Source: Parelaphostrongylus tenuis (lineage: Eukaryota > Nematoda > Chromadorea > Rhabditida > Metastrongylidae). From it: a DNA stretch of 64,000 nt. Each line of letters begins with the position of its first letter. Within the stretch, counting starts at the first letter, position 1. The position numbers were made by a program, and so were the translations under genes. The notes under the pieces are model-generated. The model searched no databases. It was not told the DNA's origin and was given only the letters and a program-made list of their open reading frames with translations. Location of the stretch: the NCBI GenBank assembly GCA_019055375.1, contig JAHQIW010003769.1, forward strand, positions 198,501-262,500. Direction: 5' to 3'. Of this stretch, positions 25,801 through 38,300 are shown piece after piece.

Positions 25801-28800
25801 ACTCGAAATGTGAGCACGTTGGAGTGTCTCGATACTTACGACGCTTCGAAACACCGACCGATTTCAACGACGTCGAGGAAGCACTAGACGTCAAGCGACT
25901 CAAATGGGTTGGTCAACACTATCCTTTTAAGCCACTTTCTGCTACTAATGGGTCCTTCTCATAACGCAATAAAGCAAAAATCAGCTATTAAATGGACTTA
26001 CAGGCGTATTCTCACTTGACTTCTGATAATGCATATGACATGTGAAAGCATTAAAAATAGATACCCTACAAAAGACGCTGCATCTTGGTTTTCTTTCGCG
26101 TCCACGTTTGCCATTCCTTAATTCCATCGAGGTCGGCGGATAGAGCCATGGAACAAATATATATTTGTAGTGTTATCATATTTCTAGTTGATGTGAGCAA
26201 TATGAAGATGTGTGGGGATGCTTGAGAAGGGGGTGAGGGTGATTGATGATGGATTTCGTCGTCATAAACGTAGTTTCACAATGCCTCTTTTCAACGGGAG
26301 ATCAGTATCTCTTCGATCTGTGTAGAATTCCACCTGACGTTTGATCTGACGATAAAAATGCGCGCTCCATTGTTGCAGATCTTGATGGTGCACTAGCTCA
26401 GTTGCAACGACAATTTTATTAACTCGTTCAGAATCCGACCACATTCAGCCACTATGAGGATCGGAATGAGCTGGCGATAGCGACACTGTACAATCGCAAC
26501 TGTGTGATTGAGCTGCTCACACGCGTTACTACTCAAGTCGAAATTCTAAAAACTCATATGCAACGTGCAGGTGATTCGCCGACATCGTATGGTAAAATTC
26601 CGTAGAGAACTCAATATATCTCATAGTTATTGTTCGAGCTAATATGTCATGGAGTCTGTTATGGGCTCTTGCATGGCTCAGTACAAGTTCTTTTGCCTTG
26701 CAGCTTCGTCAGTCGAGCAGGCCCTTCGTCTTTAGCCAATCCTCTCGAGAGCCCCTACATCTCCGTATAAAGAGATAGGCGACGACGAACGATTTACACA
26801 GTCGCCGCCAATGAAAATCACAAGATCGGCAACTTTCTGTGTAGAGTACTTTCGTGACATATCTTCTGAGTAGCAATTATCTAAAAGGTGATCTGGCTGC
26901 TTCAACAGCTTCCTGATAATTGATATTTCTCTGCTCAAAAGCTTTTTAATAGTTTTATGATGTTAGATGTATGTAATCTATTGTATTGAGTGATACACAA
27001 CTATGAACCTCAAGAAGGAGCTGAACTCGCTTCTGACTATTTAGAAGGGTATCTTAGAACGCGAGTCCTAAAGCGCAGTGTTTAACATGAGCCACCGATG
27101 TGGGTGAAATGCAAGTTCAACTGTGCTGAAGTTCAAAGTTTTATGTATACTCAACATTAATAAAGCACTCGAAGGAAAGGTATATTATGATAAAATACCA
27201 GCCAGCTAGCAATCGAGTGCGAAAACACTCTGTGTTAGGTGAATGTTTCACCTGACAAAGAGCGTAAAGCGTAGGTCGTCGATAACTATATATAAGGAGT
27301 GTGATGCTCCCGAGAGAACTGACTATGAAATGATCGACAGACGACGGGTTCTGCCCGGCTGATGAGTCTGTAAGGACGAAACACGTGTCTCGGGCTGTAC
27401 AAGAGCCTTTACCAGACCACATGACATGTTGGCTCAAATAATAATGAAAGGATACTCAACATTATTGGATATATAGTTTACATCTTCATCAAGTTTATGA
27501 TCTACGAATTCTTTTACCTCCACTTCAGTGACTCAAACCAACACACTCATCATACCCCATTACGTTTTGATTGCTCCCTCAGATAATGCTGCTTTACGTA
27601 ATTCTCTGACCTCAGCACTTCTCTAGGTTATTTCATTATCTTCCTCTCGTCATCCATGCACATAATTAGGCCCAATCGATCCGAATCGATTCGGTCGCTT
27701 GAGGATCTAATTCCTCATTCTCAAAATTCGGCTTGGAAGCGGTTTTTCTTGGATCTCAAGAACAGCCACGGTCCATGGTTTTTGCCATAGGCAAGGTCGG
27801 TCAATTGAGATTCATAGGGGCGAGTGACTATGATTTTTTTCGCTACTCCATTGCGTCGCCGATTTCTGTGGTGGCAGCGATTGCTGCGATTAGTCGACTA
27901 AACGGAAACAACTCAGTAAGGAAAAACTCTTGAAGCCTTTCAGTTAAGCCGCAAGAGCCCAAAAATGAATAGAAGGGGAGAATGCCTGAACATAACAAGT
28001 GATATGGCACCTTATCTCAGATTCATATTCTAGTCTAAGTATGGCTTATTTTTCAAAGTGTACCACACAAAACCGGTGATCTTTCTCATATGACTATAAG
28101 GGTGGGGTTTTTGAATTGACTAGGCTGTCGAATTTTTTGGATTCTTGATGCTCACGAAATATTAAGTGAGTAATAAGATATGGTATGTACATGTGGGTTC
28201 TCACGAAGGCGTTGTAATTGAAACAGCCATCGGGTTTTGGGGAAGAAGTACCAATCTCGTATAAGTTTTGATAAAAAAAAAGGCAGTAGGCTAGATCATT
28301 CATGATGTCACATGTGAATTACTTTACAGTGCGCTTCGTACTCGACTAATAAAGCCTGAGTTAATATTCTATTTCCTAACCAGCGCTGCAAGCCTAGTTT
28401 TTTGTAGTCAATATTGAATGGCGAAATAGTCACGATTACAATAAGACAAAAAATATTTCTAGTAGGAAGTTTTTAAAAGAACGCATAGTGGAAAAAAGAC
28501 TACTTGGTTCAAGAAGATACAATTCTTGTAAGATTTCTTATAGTATCTTAGATTCTGACGGATCCGAAAGTGAAAGATCTCGCCGCTGTCAGAGTGCTAC
28601 TGTTTTCCAAAAAAAAAAAAACTGACATGATGTCTAGTGAGAATTAGCATCAGTTCAATTTCAGGCATCATAACGCTTGTCTTCTCGTTGCCAATAGTGT
28701 TCGCAATGTCTCATCTGTGGATTGTCATCAGATCATACCGAAAAACTGGTCAGTACTCAGATGAGCTTCTTTTAAGATTTATTCCAAATTTTTATAATCG

Positions 28801-29048
28801 ATGTTGGAAATTATTATGCAGACAGACTACTCTAGTTGAGCTTGAGTTGACATGATTGACACTGAAGTAGATGCTGTGCCAAGAGATCGGATAATTTTCT
28901 TTCTCTATTGAATTGTTTCTTTAAGCGACGCCAGAGAACAAGGCGACGCCGGGCGACAAAGGTTGAAGTGAGACCAGTCAGTGACGGCGACGTATTGAAC
29001 CGAAAAAATTTGAATACTGAGCATTCAGATAGTTACAACTGTTATTAA
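16870..29048 (+). CDS. Tetraspanin with long Thr/Pro-rich N-terminal extension
   Basis: Exons with matching phases: 16870-17365, 17454-17557, 17723-17856 (TM1), 20073-20181 (TM2), 21327-21421 (TM3), 24542-24648, 24946-25012, 25215-25296, 25757-25889, 26432-26570, 28665-28748 (TM4), 28926 to stop. TM1 is IRFLQCLMFCEMLLHIFGIP, TM3 LMALIMAHLIFGATILAAG, TM4 IITLVFSLPIVFAMSHLWIV. The large loop has the family's CCG (RLECCGMK), a PWSCC motif and a last Cys (NRNCVIELLTRV). Tetraspanins organise membrane microdomains. Two oddities: TM2 stays open only if a T6 run (20129-20134) is read as T5, and the tail either stops at 28966 (ATPENKATPGDKG) or, after a one-base shift, at 29048 (ending SDSYNCY). AATAAA overlaps the latter stop. 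A usual tetraspanin N-terminus is a few residues; here about 200 precede TM1. The start codon choice is provisional. Confidence 0.8.
16918..17320 (+). repeat. 51-bp coding minisatellite
   Basis: About 7.5 tandem copies of a 51-bp unit encoding TPWAPTHAEIPQTPVAQ. Because 51 is a multiple of three, long open frames also appear in other frames and on the opposite strand; those are by-products. Copy 3 lacks one base and copy 4 lacks two, so the frame is lost and then restored. Confidence 0.9.
19370..19405. repeat. TA-rich microsatellite
   Basis: Alternating AT tract ATATATATTATACATGTATATTATATATATATATA in a tetraspanin intron; split by a few interruptions. Confidence 0.7.
22250..22640. repeat. 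Family A foldback with a hammerhead core in each arm
   Basis: The left arm holds, on the minus strand, CTGACGA (22380-22374) with GAAG in place of GAAA. The right arm holds, on the plus strand, CTGACGA (22552-22558), stem II GGC/GCC with a GCAA-type loop, GAGA in place of GAAA, a CATG segment and TC (22581-22582), then TTGCAC. Five of six stem I pairs hold in the right arm. Both copies carry a damaged GAAA box. Confidence 0.65.
22690..22830 (-). repeat. tRNA-like repeat (family G)
   Basis: Reverse complement of the repeat at 23050-23175: GCGTCAGGCAGAGCTCGACCTGCATTTCAC on the plus strand mirrors GTGAAATGCGAGCTCGAGTCCCGCC in that copy. The two face each other across a family A arm. Confidence 0.55.
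22905..23015 (-). ncRNA. Family A hammerhead motif
   Basis: Minus strand: CTGACGA (22988-22982), stem II GA..TC, intact GAAA (22969-22966), CACATG, then TT before TTGCG. Both main core boxes are intact; stem I (GTGTAG with TTGCGT) pairs using wobbles. The base at the cleavage position is T rather than the preferred C. Confidence 0.55.
23050..23175 (+). repeat. tRNA-like repeat with box B (family G)
   Basis: GCGTCGGTAGTGCAACGG followed by GAGCTCGAGTCCCGCC: the second part resembles a T arm/pol III box B. No complete tRNA cloverleaf can be drawn, as the acceptor ends do not pair. Same family as the hairpin at 51695-51962. Confidence 0.6.
24155..24210 (-). repeat. Decayed family D motif
   Basis: Plus strand TTTTCGGCGGTTTCGCCTTTTTCGGAGCCTGG mirrors the family D hammerhead region with several core changes. 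Not expected to be active. Confidence 0.5.
26640..26735 (-). repeat. Family A arm, decayed
   Basis: Minus strand CTGACGA (26712-26706) with GCTGCAAGGC following, but the GAAA box is changed. The flanking TCATGGAGTCTGTTATGGGCTCTTG matches the outer arm of other copies. Confidence 0.5.
27351..27400 (+). ncRNA. Hammerhead ribozyme, family A (best core)
   Basis: Stem I 5' strand GCCCGG (27353-27358), CTGATGA (27359-27365), stem II GTCT/GGAC with a GTAA loop (27366-27377), GAAA (27378-27381), minimal stem III CACGTG (27382-27387), TC (27388-27389, predicted cleavage after the C), stem I 3' strand TCGGGC (27390-27395). Every invariant core position of the hammerhead fold is present. The order fits a type I ribozyme with a very short stem III, which in known cases works best as a dimer. 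The segment lies in the intron before the TM4 exon of the tetraspanin gene, within a family A element (about 27290-27440). Confidence 0.85.
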
Positions 29049-29052
29049 TAAA
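29047..29052 (+). terminator. AATAAA polyadenylation signal of tetraspanin gene
   Basis: Hexamer overlapping the TAA at 29046-29048. This supports the longer reading of the C-terminal tail and places the gene end here. Confidence 0.5.
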
Positions 29053-30899
29053 GCTGAACTTCGTTTTTCTACCTTGGAAAACTGTAACAGAATGAACATG
29101 TGCCATCAATTAAGAAGAAGAACTTGACTAGCCAGTAGAAGCACTACCTCTATCATTCATTCGTCAACTAGTTTGCATGAATATGTCGAGAAAAAATCAG
29201 TTATAATGGTTCAATTCCTAAGTTTTTATTTTTTTTCTTCATCGTTTTATATTATTGTTTGCTTCTATGACGCAGCTCAAATAAAATTAAAGATAAACTT
29301 TCATTGAACGGATCCAAGATAATGTGGTATTTAGAGATTTTCAAATCAAGATGAATCTGCTACTTGTGTTGCTGGGCAATATTCTATTTCCATCTCCCAG
29401 GATTTTTCTTTCACAACAGCTTTCGTTGTTTCTATGATTTTTCTTTGCCATGTTTATTAAGCTCCAAAAGGTAAACACAAAGATACTCAACAATTTTTAG
29501 TTTGAAGAAGCAAAAATGATAATTTTCACCTTACCTCACCATATTTCTCCCATTTATAATTGGAAACTAGTCACCTGAAGCGTAGCTTTTCATTTTCTTT
29601 CCTTTTTATGAATGCCTAATGGAATTTTCATACTTTCCCGTGTTCTCCATATGTTTTTTTTTTTGAGAATAACACTAGCACAATGATTAGAAGTGTCATG
29701 AAAAATGCACACGACATCGCTGACTTAACTCTTCACGAATCTGTACAAATTCCACACTTTTGTGCCATGAAAGTGGCATTATTACAAATCTGAGACGAAA
29801 TGACCATCAAGTTAATGCGTCTGTTCGTCACTGCATATCATTTACTGGGTGAAAAATTCATCTATCACCTTTACGAGCCTAAAAATCAGCTCAAATTTTT
29901 GACAACATTTAAATGATTATTTGACTACGAATGCAGTGTCATTTTATACCTCCCTAGTAGCCATATTCACAAAAGTGCTTCATTTGTGTCTTTTTGAGCC
30001 CAGTACTACTACTGCAATTACTCAAGACTCCTCATATGGAGCTCACGCCCTCCTCTCAGATTTCTTTAGTGTTTGAAAACACTTTTATTGTGAAATTCAT
30101 AGTGATGTTGTTCGTGTGGATTCCATCCGATCGCTCAAATGCCAAGGTCACCCGTGGCTGAATTGTCCTCCTTCCAGATCGGATCGGATAGGAAGGGATT
30201 CCGAACACAATTATTACGCAATCTTTGAGTACGAACTTTGACATCAACATATCATTGTCGGTAAAAATTCATATATTTGATTTAAAACTTAGCTCAATCG
30301 ATTCTTTGCAGTTTGTCTAGATCTTTACAGCGTTGCAAATTCAATGCTCTTGGTCAGTTTTTCTTTTTGACATCTGTATCTTCCAGCAAATCATTTCCTT
30401 CCAATTTATGTCGTTTGAAGCTACGTTTGACCGGAAACTAATGAGATTTTTCTCGGTCAACTTCTTGAACTGCACTTGATCATCGATATCGAGAGAGTAC
30501 ACATCAACTTGATTGATTAGCAATACTACTACTGCTTAACAATGATAAACTGTTATGTCAAAGAGCTTCATCGATATTCGTTCACATTCGTTTCTTCTAT
30601 AGACCAAAAGCAAATAATTTTATTTCTGTTCTTCTTCTTATTGATATTATGACTAATAATGTTACTACTATTGCTGTCATTGTGAATTTTACTAATATCA
30701 TTACCACTACTATTAATACTGATTATTATTGAGCAGACTTTGGTGAATTTTGGGGTGAACTCGCTGCTCACATGGAAACAAGCGATATTTTCTAAGAAAC
30801 TATTTTTAAATGACTGTCACTGTCTTGAGATTCGTTTTCGCAGGACTAGTGGACGTGGATCACGGGAGCTTTCCAGCTTCACTGTGCGCAATTACTTCA

Positions 30900-31265
30900 T
30901 CGTCGTGCCTGATAATCATTTCTTGAGACATGCATGTGGTCCATTACAGGGCAACTTATAGAGCTCGATACACGTGTTTCTGTCTTGACAGCCTCGTCAC
31001 ACTCGGGCAGTATTGTTCATCTTTAGCCAATACTCGGGGGGAACCCAATTCCTATCTAGAGTTGGCGCAGACGAACCTTTCACATTTGCCATCAAGTGAA
31101 AATATTACTGAATGGACAGTATTTTACACTCGATTGCTTTTGGCTGGTATTCTTAAATATATTATGTCTTTTGTTTCGAGTGTTTTCTTAAGACCCTATA
31201 AGTTGCCCTATATGGGTTCTATAAGTTGCACCATAAAACACCACATGCATGCCTCAAGAAATGAT
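30900..31265. repeat. Family A foldback element
   Basis: Left arm with CATGCATGTGGTCCATTA and, on the minus strand, a core with intact GAAA (30980-30977), CACGTG and TA, but TGACGA lacking the first C. The right part (about 31160-31265) carries the outer GAGTGTTTTCTTAAGACC segment and an inverted arm. Confidence 0.55.
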
Positions 31266-31386
31266 TATCAAGCATACTGAAGTTCGACCGTGGCCTTAGG
31301 AACATATTCCAAGCGGAAAATATTATACTTCATCATCACTTTCAATGAAAAGTTGAAGGAAACGATGTACAACCCGCCGTCCTCCA

Positions 31387-31715
31387 GCATATTATAAAGG
31401 ATAAAGCTCTTGGCGTTGATCAGTCCCTAAGGGATGCGGCATGCACTTGGGTTCGTCGAGCTTCGCATGAGATGACTGGATGGTTTGATCCCGGATTCAT
31501 GACTCACCAAACCATCTATCCTTCTAGGAGCTGTAAATTGGTACCAGACTTGCTTAAAAAGATAAGCAGCACTGACTCGACACAGCGGTGGCCATTGCGA
31601 GTCATTGTAATGGTAAGATAAGCATTCAATCACTCCAAACGAAGCTAAAAATTGAGGACGTATGCATGGCGCATCCCTCAGGGATTAGCCAATGCTGAGA
31701 GCTTATCCTTATATC
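31387..31715 (+). repeat. Family E element, complete with both terminal inverted repeats
   Basis: Left end GGATAAAGCTCTTGGCGTTGATCAGTCCCTAAGGGATGCG pairs with the right end CGCATCCCTCAGGGATTAGCCAATGCTGAGAGCTTATCC over roughly 40 positions. The interior has a box B-like GGTTTGATCCCGG (about 31482-31494) and the CAGACTTGC...AGCAGCACTGACTC body. About 330 bp. Terminal repeats suggest a MITE; the tRNA-like interior suggests a captured tRNA or SINE head. Confidence 0.65.
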
Positions 31716-32301
31716 CCAGTACAATAGAGCACATTTCAACAATGACAAACCACGAGTACTTTTTCCTGATCTCTTACTTCGTGATCGTTGACTCAGAAGA
31801 TCTTTATGTGCAAATCAGTCTGCGTCCTCGTGATTGTCCCATGCATAGATTTGATGGACATATCAGGGTAAACACAGGAGGTCTGCATCAAAGCGATGAC
31901 AAAAACACACGACCCATTCCTTCAATCCACTTGCCATCTTAGTAAAACACAGGTCCTGCCTCCGTGCACGTTTGATCTCCTATCCGGCACGTAGTTACAA
32001 GCCACGCGACCTTGTAAGTAAGGAACTTCTCAGTGGGTGAGAATCATGGGTAGAAAGAATGCTCCTCTTTAGCATCAACTTCAATATTTTCAAAGCGTGT
32101 CGTTCAGCCGCAAAACCTTTATACGTCACATTTTACTAGTTAGAAGATACGCGTTGACATGACTAACTCATATGCAATAGTGGTATGTTTCTAAGATTTC
32201 TAGAGGTTCTTGAGCTTATATTAGTGTTTCGGAGTGCCTTATTCAACAAAACAGTACATTGTTGTCTTCATTTTGTAATCAGCAGCCTCGCTATTACAGA
32301 G

Positions 32302-35300
32302 ATGGTGTCTGAACGGACCACCACTGTGCTGCTATCGGTATTCTCTTCTATTTGCTTCTTCTTCATCACGATTCTTCTTCCAATGTTCTTCATCAGAATG
32401 CAGCGCATTAACACGCTCATGTTTACACAACTCAGTAAATGTCATGTGAGTGAAAAATCACATGTTGCGAAGTAGTCTAACATATGAAAAATATGAATAC
32501 GCTGATTTCGAAGCAGAATCAGTAATTCGATTGCAATCCGAACCAAAGATTTAATGATAGAGATAGTTTTGTTGTAGATCATAGCGGCACTTAACTGACC
32601 AACAGCTTAGAATAGACTTAAAATGTGATAAGCTGAATCGTTCAGCACTATAAGACAAATCTTTCATCGACTTGTGAATGAGGAGACTATCACACACTTA
32701 CTGACCCGAGTACAAAATAGCAACAGTGGCCGCTTTTCCGTTAGCCACTTTGTCATGCTGAAATACACAGTTTTGGATTATTTTCATGTATAACTGATCG
32801 TGACAAAAACACTTGCGAAATTTTCTGTAGAACAAGTCAACGATTTAGGCTTTTTTGGGTCTTGAATGAATATGATAAGAATAAAAAGACAGATTTTTCT
32901 GAAACTTTGCACTTTGTGGCAAATATTTTAGCAAGATTCGAACGACATTTGGCGTCAGTTGACGGAGTCGCGTTTGTCCACGCGCAAGCGCCGACAATAC
33001 TACGAAGGAGCACCACCGGGTGTAGGACCGCTTTCGTTCTTGACAGGGCAGTGTAAGCTCTTTGCAACTTCGATACCTTCTAAGCTTGCTTCAATCGCAA
33101 TGTAAAAAATTTTCACTCGTTTTAGAAAATAGCCCAAATGAAAATTATAGGTTGTAGTTGCCAGCAAGGACCTCCAGGGGCACCAGGACCAAGAGGCAAG
33201 GATCAACCACCAGGTAACCTACAAACACGGTTTGCTACATAGGTCGTACTCTGGCGTTCTTCCAACTCATCACTTTTTTCCTTAGCAAGATTGTTGTTTT
33301 ATATATGACATCAACTGAAGAACATATTTGTTTCCGAAAAAAGGAAACTTTACTATTTAGAGACGAATTCGCCTACTTTTATACTACTACTACTTAACGA
33401 CTTAAAGACTAGATACTACTTTTAGTACCTAACAAATGACGTTTCACTGAAAAATCAAAATAAAGTTCAGCTGTGTATAGCGCGGTGGTTGGAGACGTCC
33501 TGTACGGACACTGTTCGGTAATTCAGTCCCGCACTCAAAGCTCAAAGAACCTCCCAACCCTCGCGGTTGGCGAATTGGTAGCGCACTTGTTTGGGAGGTA
33601 TAGCAGTGTTGACTTATTGCACAACTAGGCCACGACGAGTCTTGGTTAAGGCCAGATATATGTTTGATCGCTTCAAATGCTGCTCGATGAAGTCAAATGC
33701 ACGGCGCATCGCTCAGATAATGATCAACAGCAAGAGACTTCTATTTCCTCATTTTTACTTTTTCATTGTGCGGATCACGGTACTTCTAGAACTCGGCTTG
33801 TTTTTTGCCTTCTGTATGAAGGTCGTAGAATGCAGGTAGAGCACGGCCTTATGTAGTTCTCTGGGATAGCTAGGCGGGAGAGTCCCGTAGGGAGTTCGTT
33901 GTTCACTCCCGGAAAGTGTCGGGGCGTAGGGCTCAGCTTCTCGCCGCTCTCCGCCGTGCATCACAACCACTCGCCCACGCTCCCTACTCACGAGAGCATC
34001 CATTGGAAAATAAAAAAACAGATTGCAAATATCTCTTGTAATCTCATCAATTTCAAGCCGCCATTTTTGAAATTTGAAGTTTACAAGTTTTTAGAAAAGT
34101 GAACGAGAGTCCGGGATTCAAGACATAGTATTCCTTTATGTCAATTTTGATGATGTCGAACTTCACAGATATGCTTTGATTTTTTTGACCTCTTTATGTG
34201 AGGGAACGTCTTTCAAGATAATAGCAATATAGAGATCATTCTATAGCTCACTGATGCTCTAATATATTCCCAAGACCGACTGTCTATTAACCTCGCCATG
34301 CTTTAATATAATTCCTGATTTCCTTTTTTAAAGCAGAACACGAGGTGTTACATTAACTTTATTTCACAGCTGACGTTTCGGCAGTTCGCCTTCTTCAGAG
34401 CCAACTATTCTCCTCCAAAGGTTGCCTTCCAAATACTGATCACAATAATATTCCTTCGCCTTGCACTTCTTCAGCATAGCGTACAGATTGTCTTGCTTGG
34501 TTCGTAGACAGGCGCGGGAGCACTTTCATTTCGATATCCGCCAGACGTCGACGGTTGGCTGTTAGACAAAGTAAGCAAGATGCTGTGCAAAAGAGCTAGT
34601 CACGGTTATCTGGAATTGTCTCGTAGCCGTTCCAGAAGATTATTTATTGAAACAGAAGCATACACTAAGTCAGTAATGCAGCTCGACAATGTGTTAAGTT
34701 TCTCCGACGCTGCATAGAACATCGAGTCGTTCCGAACTTCATAAAACGAAAACGACTTCACGCGATATGATGTGTACCAGAGGACAGCCATCGAATACTG
34801 AATATCGAAATGAAATTGCTCCCGCGCCTGTCTACGAAGCAAGCAAGACAATCTGTACGCTATGCTGAAGAAGTTGCGAGGCGAAGGAATATTATTGTGA
34901 TCAGTATTTGGAAGACAAACCTTTGGAGGAGAATAGTTGGCTTTGAAGAAGGCGAACTGCTGAAACGTTCTGCTCTAATATATGTTTATTCAGCTTAAAC
35001 CTTTGGCGACCATGTGTGTTATTTTCAATACACGCGTACTCAGTAGCGCTTTTCGCTGAGCACTGTTCCATCACTAATCTTTCTGTGATCATTCGTAGCC
35101 TCAAACACGTAGATTAGATAGTCATGGCCCATAGAAAGACCGTCTCTGTACTCTGTAACGGCAAAGTAATTATTTCGCCTTGTCTTTACAGTAATCAACC
35201 TGTCACTTGAACGTCACATCGGATTTGTTGGTGCTTACATCGTGAAGCTCAGAGGTCGATGACCGAGTGGCTAGTGATGTTCGGCGTGGCTAGACATGGG

Positions 35301-38300
35301 GTAGACTTCCTACCCCGTACTTCCCGGCATTCAATAACAAACACGCTACAGAACGCCCTAGCCTGGCTGTCCTCAAGGTCGTAAGCAGACGTGCTTGATC
35401 GTATTCGTATCGGAAAGATGAAGATTCTCGAGCAGGTGAGGAGATAAATCGAAAGCTAAAAACACTGGGACATGCACAGTAGAAAAAAATATGGTATGGG
35501 TTAAATAAAAGTGATAACGTGGAAGTACATATAATGAAATATAGAAGTTCAAGGGCTCCTCGTTGCTAGGAAAAAATCGTTCATTACCAAGATCTGCTTT
35601 CAATGCTTTTAAATCTTGATCAACATATCGTGGCTTAGGCAAAAAAAATAGGTTTACTATTTGCAATAAAAGATTATCGATTCTATAGATGTTTTCTATA
35701 GATGCAGGCTATTTGATAGTTGAAAGTGAAATTCTGATTTTTCTATTCCTTCATTTTCTCGTTTAAACTCCAGTATTTTGAATACGGAAGCATTTGGGCA
35801 AGTGAAATGTTCAGTAGGACTGCGTAATGGTGTCTAATGTATTGCTCCGTTTGCAACAACATCTAATGCAGTAGAATTTTTAATCTTCCAGAACTGTCTA
35901 TTTAAGTACACGGAAGTGTTTAAACATGTTCAGAAGAAAATTTTTTTGGCAATTTCAAGGGTGCCTAAAACAACAAATCTCTTCTATGATTTGGTGTAGA
36001 TCTGAACTTCTAAGTTGTTGCGGTAACAGAGAAATGTGAGCGACAGTCATGAAAATCAACTTTTGCACGAAAACGTTGTTAAATGTATTGTTCCATTCTA
36101 TTGAGGACGAGATGGTATGATTGGGGTGAACGGCCGAAACGGTTACAACGGTCATTATGTAACCGTCGAGACGAAAGCTGAAGAACCATGCCAGAAGTGC
36201 CCCATGGCGCCACAGGGTCCACCTGGTCATCCTGGTAGAAAAGGACCACGAGGAGCAGCTGGGTGAGTAGCAATTCAAATAGCACCTGACTTAAGTTGCT
36301 GTTTATCAAGCGCTCGAGAAGTGGCTGTGAATTTTTTTTCTTCGTTTCTACTCAGCGTCAGCAAGAGATTTTTTGCTCGACTTGACCTGAATTTTCAACC
36401 ACAAGCTCATAAGTGTTACGGTGCCGGTTGACTTATGGTGAACTTGGAGCATAAGTACAGCAGAGATCTGTCAGATTAACTCGTTCTTGTTTCATATGCA
36501 AATGCTAAAAATATATCTGTGTCATCTTTTAGGCATGTTTAGACTGTCATCTTTTACTAACTGAACTCTTACAAAGTCAGTTTGTCTGCTCGGTATTTCC
36601 TCGCCATGAAACATCTCGACAGCTGAGAAGATTCATTGAGTAATTTTTGAGGCCTGTTAAATTTCAAACACTCAAAGGCATGTGCTGCATATTCTTGTAA
36701 TGGGTAATAACTGCTAGATTACGGTGAAAATCAAGATTCCGGGTAAATCCAAGAGGAATCTTGAAGATGTTTTCCGTATGGCAGTTCAGTGTAAAAAGGA
36801 AAGCTGAGCTTAGGAAAATTTTGCTGAAGCAAAAAATATTCGTGTAAGCTTGACTCATACAAGTACATTAATTGTTGCAGAACCCCTGGCAAGAGTGGAA
36901 CAGCAGGCACTCCAGGCAGAGCAGGACCTCCTGGGCCGCCAGGAATTCGAGGGGCTCCTGGTGAAATAGGTACACAGGGTCCACCAGGAGACGTCGGAAA
37001 AGTGCTCAACGGTGCGCCGCCAGGTCCTTCAGGAAAACCTGGTGAGTGTTACATAGTATTGCCCATCGTCGTTTGAAAATACCCCGTATGTGATTGGTTG
37101 AATGATTACAGAAATATATAAAATGATAGCAGAAGACAGTGTATCAATATACTATGAATACTCGCTATGCTAATATATAACAGCCTACATTCTCACCTTT
37201 CCTAACAAGTCACCATCGTTTGTTGTAGAAGAGTGCTCTCAGGTGTAGAACTGCAGTCTACAGCACAGAGGAGAACCATCCATGCTGTGAGGTGCTCCAA
37301 ATTCTAGAAGCGCAATGAACAGTAAATCATATGAAGCGGCCGAGTTTGTCGAGTTATCTGTGGCTGGCACGTAAAAAAGAGTAAAAATATTGGACATTCC
37401 GCCAAAAGTGGAATCACTTTGTGCCTGTTAAGAGAGCGTATTTTGCAGTGCACTTCTGTTACAAACAGTGATCGAGAGATTAATCCGTTTACAAGTTGTT
37501 ACTGGAGTGAGTCATTCTAGGACTAGTAGATTGTAAGTGTCGCAGCGTTGTTGAGCTTCTGATTTGCTAGTCACACATATCACACCGTCAAAGGGGTCCA
37601 CTTGTGAAATTAAGTCCGACTCTGAACCATGTGATTTGAACTCTGACAGGCCACAATACAGGAATTCTTGCCATTAAATTAGAAGCTTCTGCAACGATCT
37701 GTAGAAATATATAGATGAACCTGATCAGTGCCTTCTTTTAGGGCACATGCTGCATTCTGGACACAATAAGACTAATTTACTTTCAAAGTGTAATCGTAGG
37801 AGAGGTCTACGGTTCTGGCCGTTCCTCACCTTCGTTTTCATAATGGCATCGTGAGAATTTGGTCGATCCTTGATTAGTTAGTATGAGTGTTCCATATGTT
37901 AACCACGAGAATTTAAAAGTTCATGACTAGCTAACTCAACCTCTTCACTTCAATGCCCAAAACTACCATTGACTCTACTGTACCACGAAAAATCAAAGAT
38001 CAGAGTAGAAAGATTTGGCAAAGGCGCCCGACATTACGAAGGCTATAATAAGGACCGCACTAAAAGCCGAAATCTATTTTTTTAGTTTTTTGCCCTATTG
38101 CGCCACTTTTTCAGAAATTTTTTCTAAAGCAAAAGTGTAATCGCCACCATATATGACAATCGCCAATTATTCTACTAAAGCAAAAATTGACCACATCCTC
38201 TGAAGAAGAAGGTGACGTCTCCTGGATCGTCCCTAATCTAAAGAGTTTCTGTATGTATTGATTTGAAAGAACTATGAAGAAACTTAGTAGTCGGTCAATA

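Larger units (their letters stand above)
29049..32301. other. Intergenic region
   Basis: No exon supported between the tetraspanin polyadenylation signal and the collagen start. It holds a family A element (30900-31265) and the one family E copy with both terminal repeats (31387-31715). The remainder is AT-rich and unassigned. A collagen promoter should lie just left of 32302 but no motif was recognised. Confidence 0.6.
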
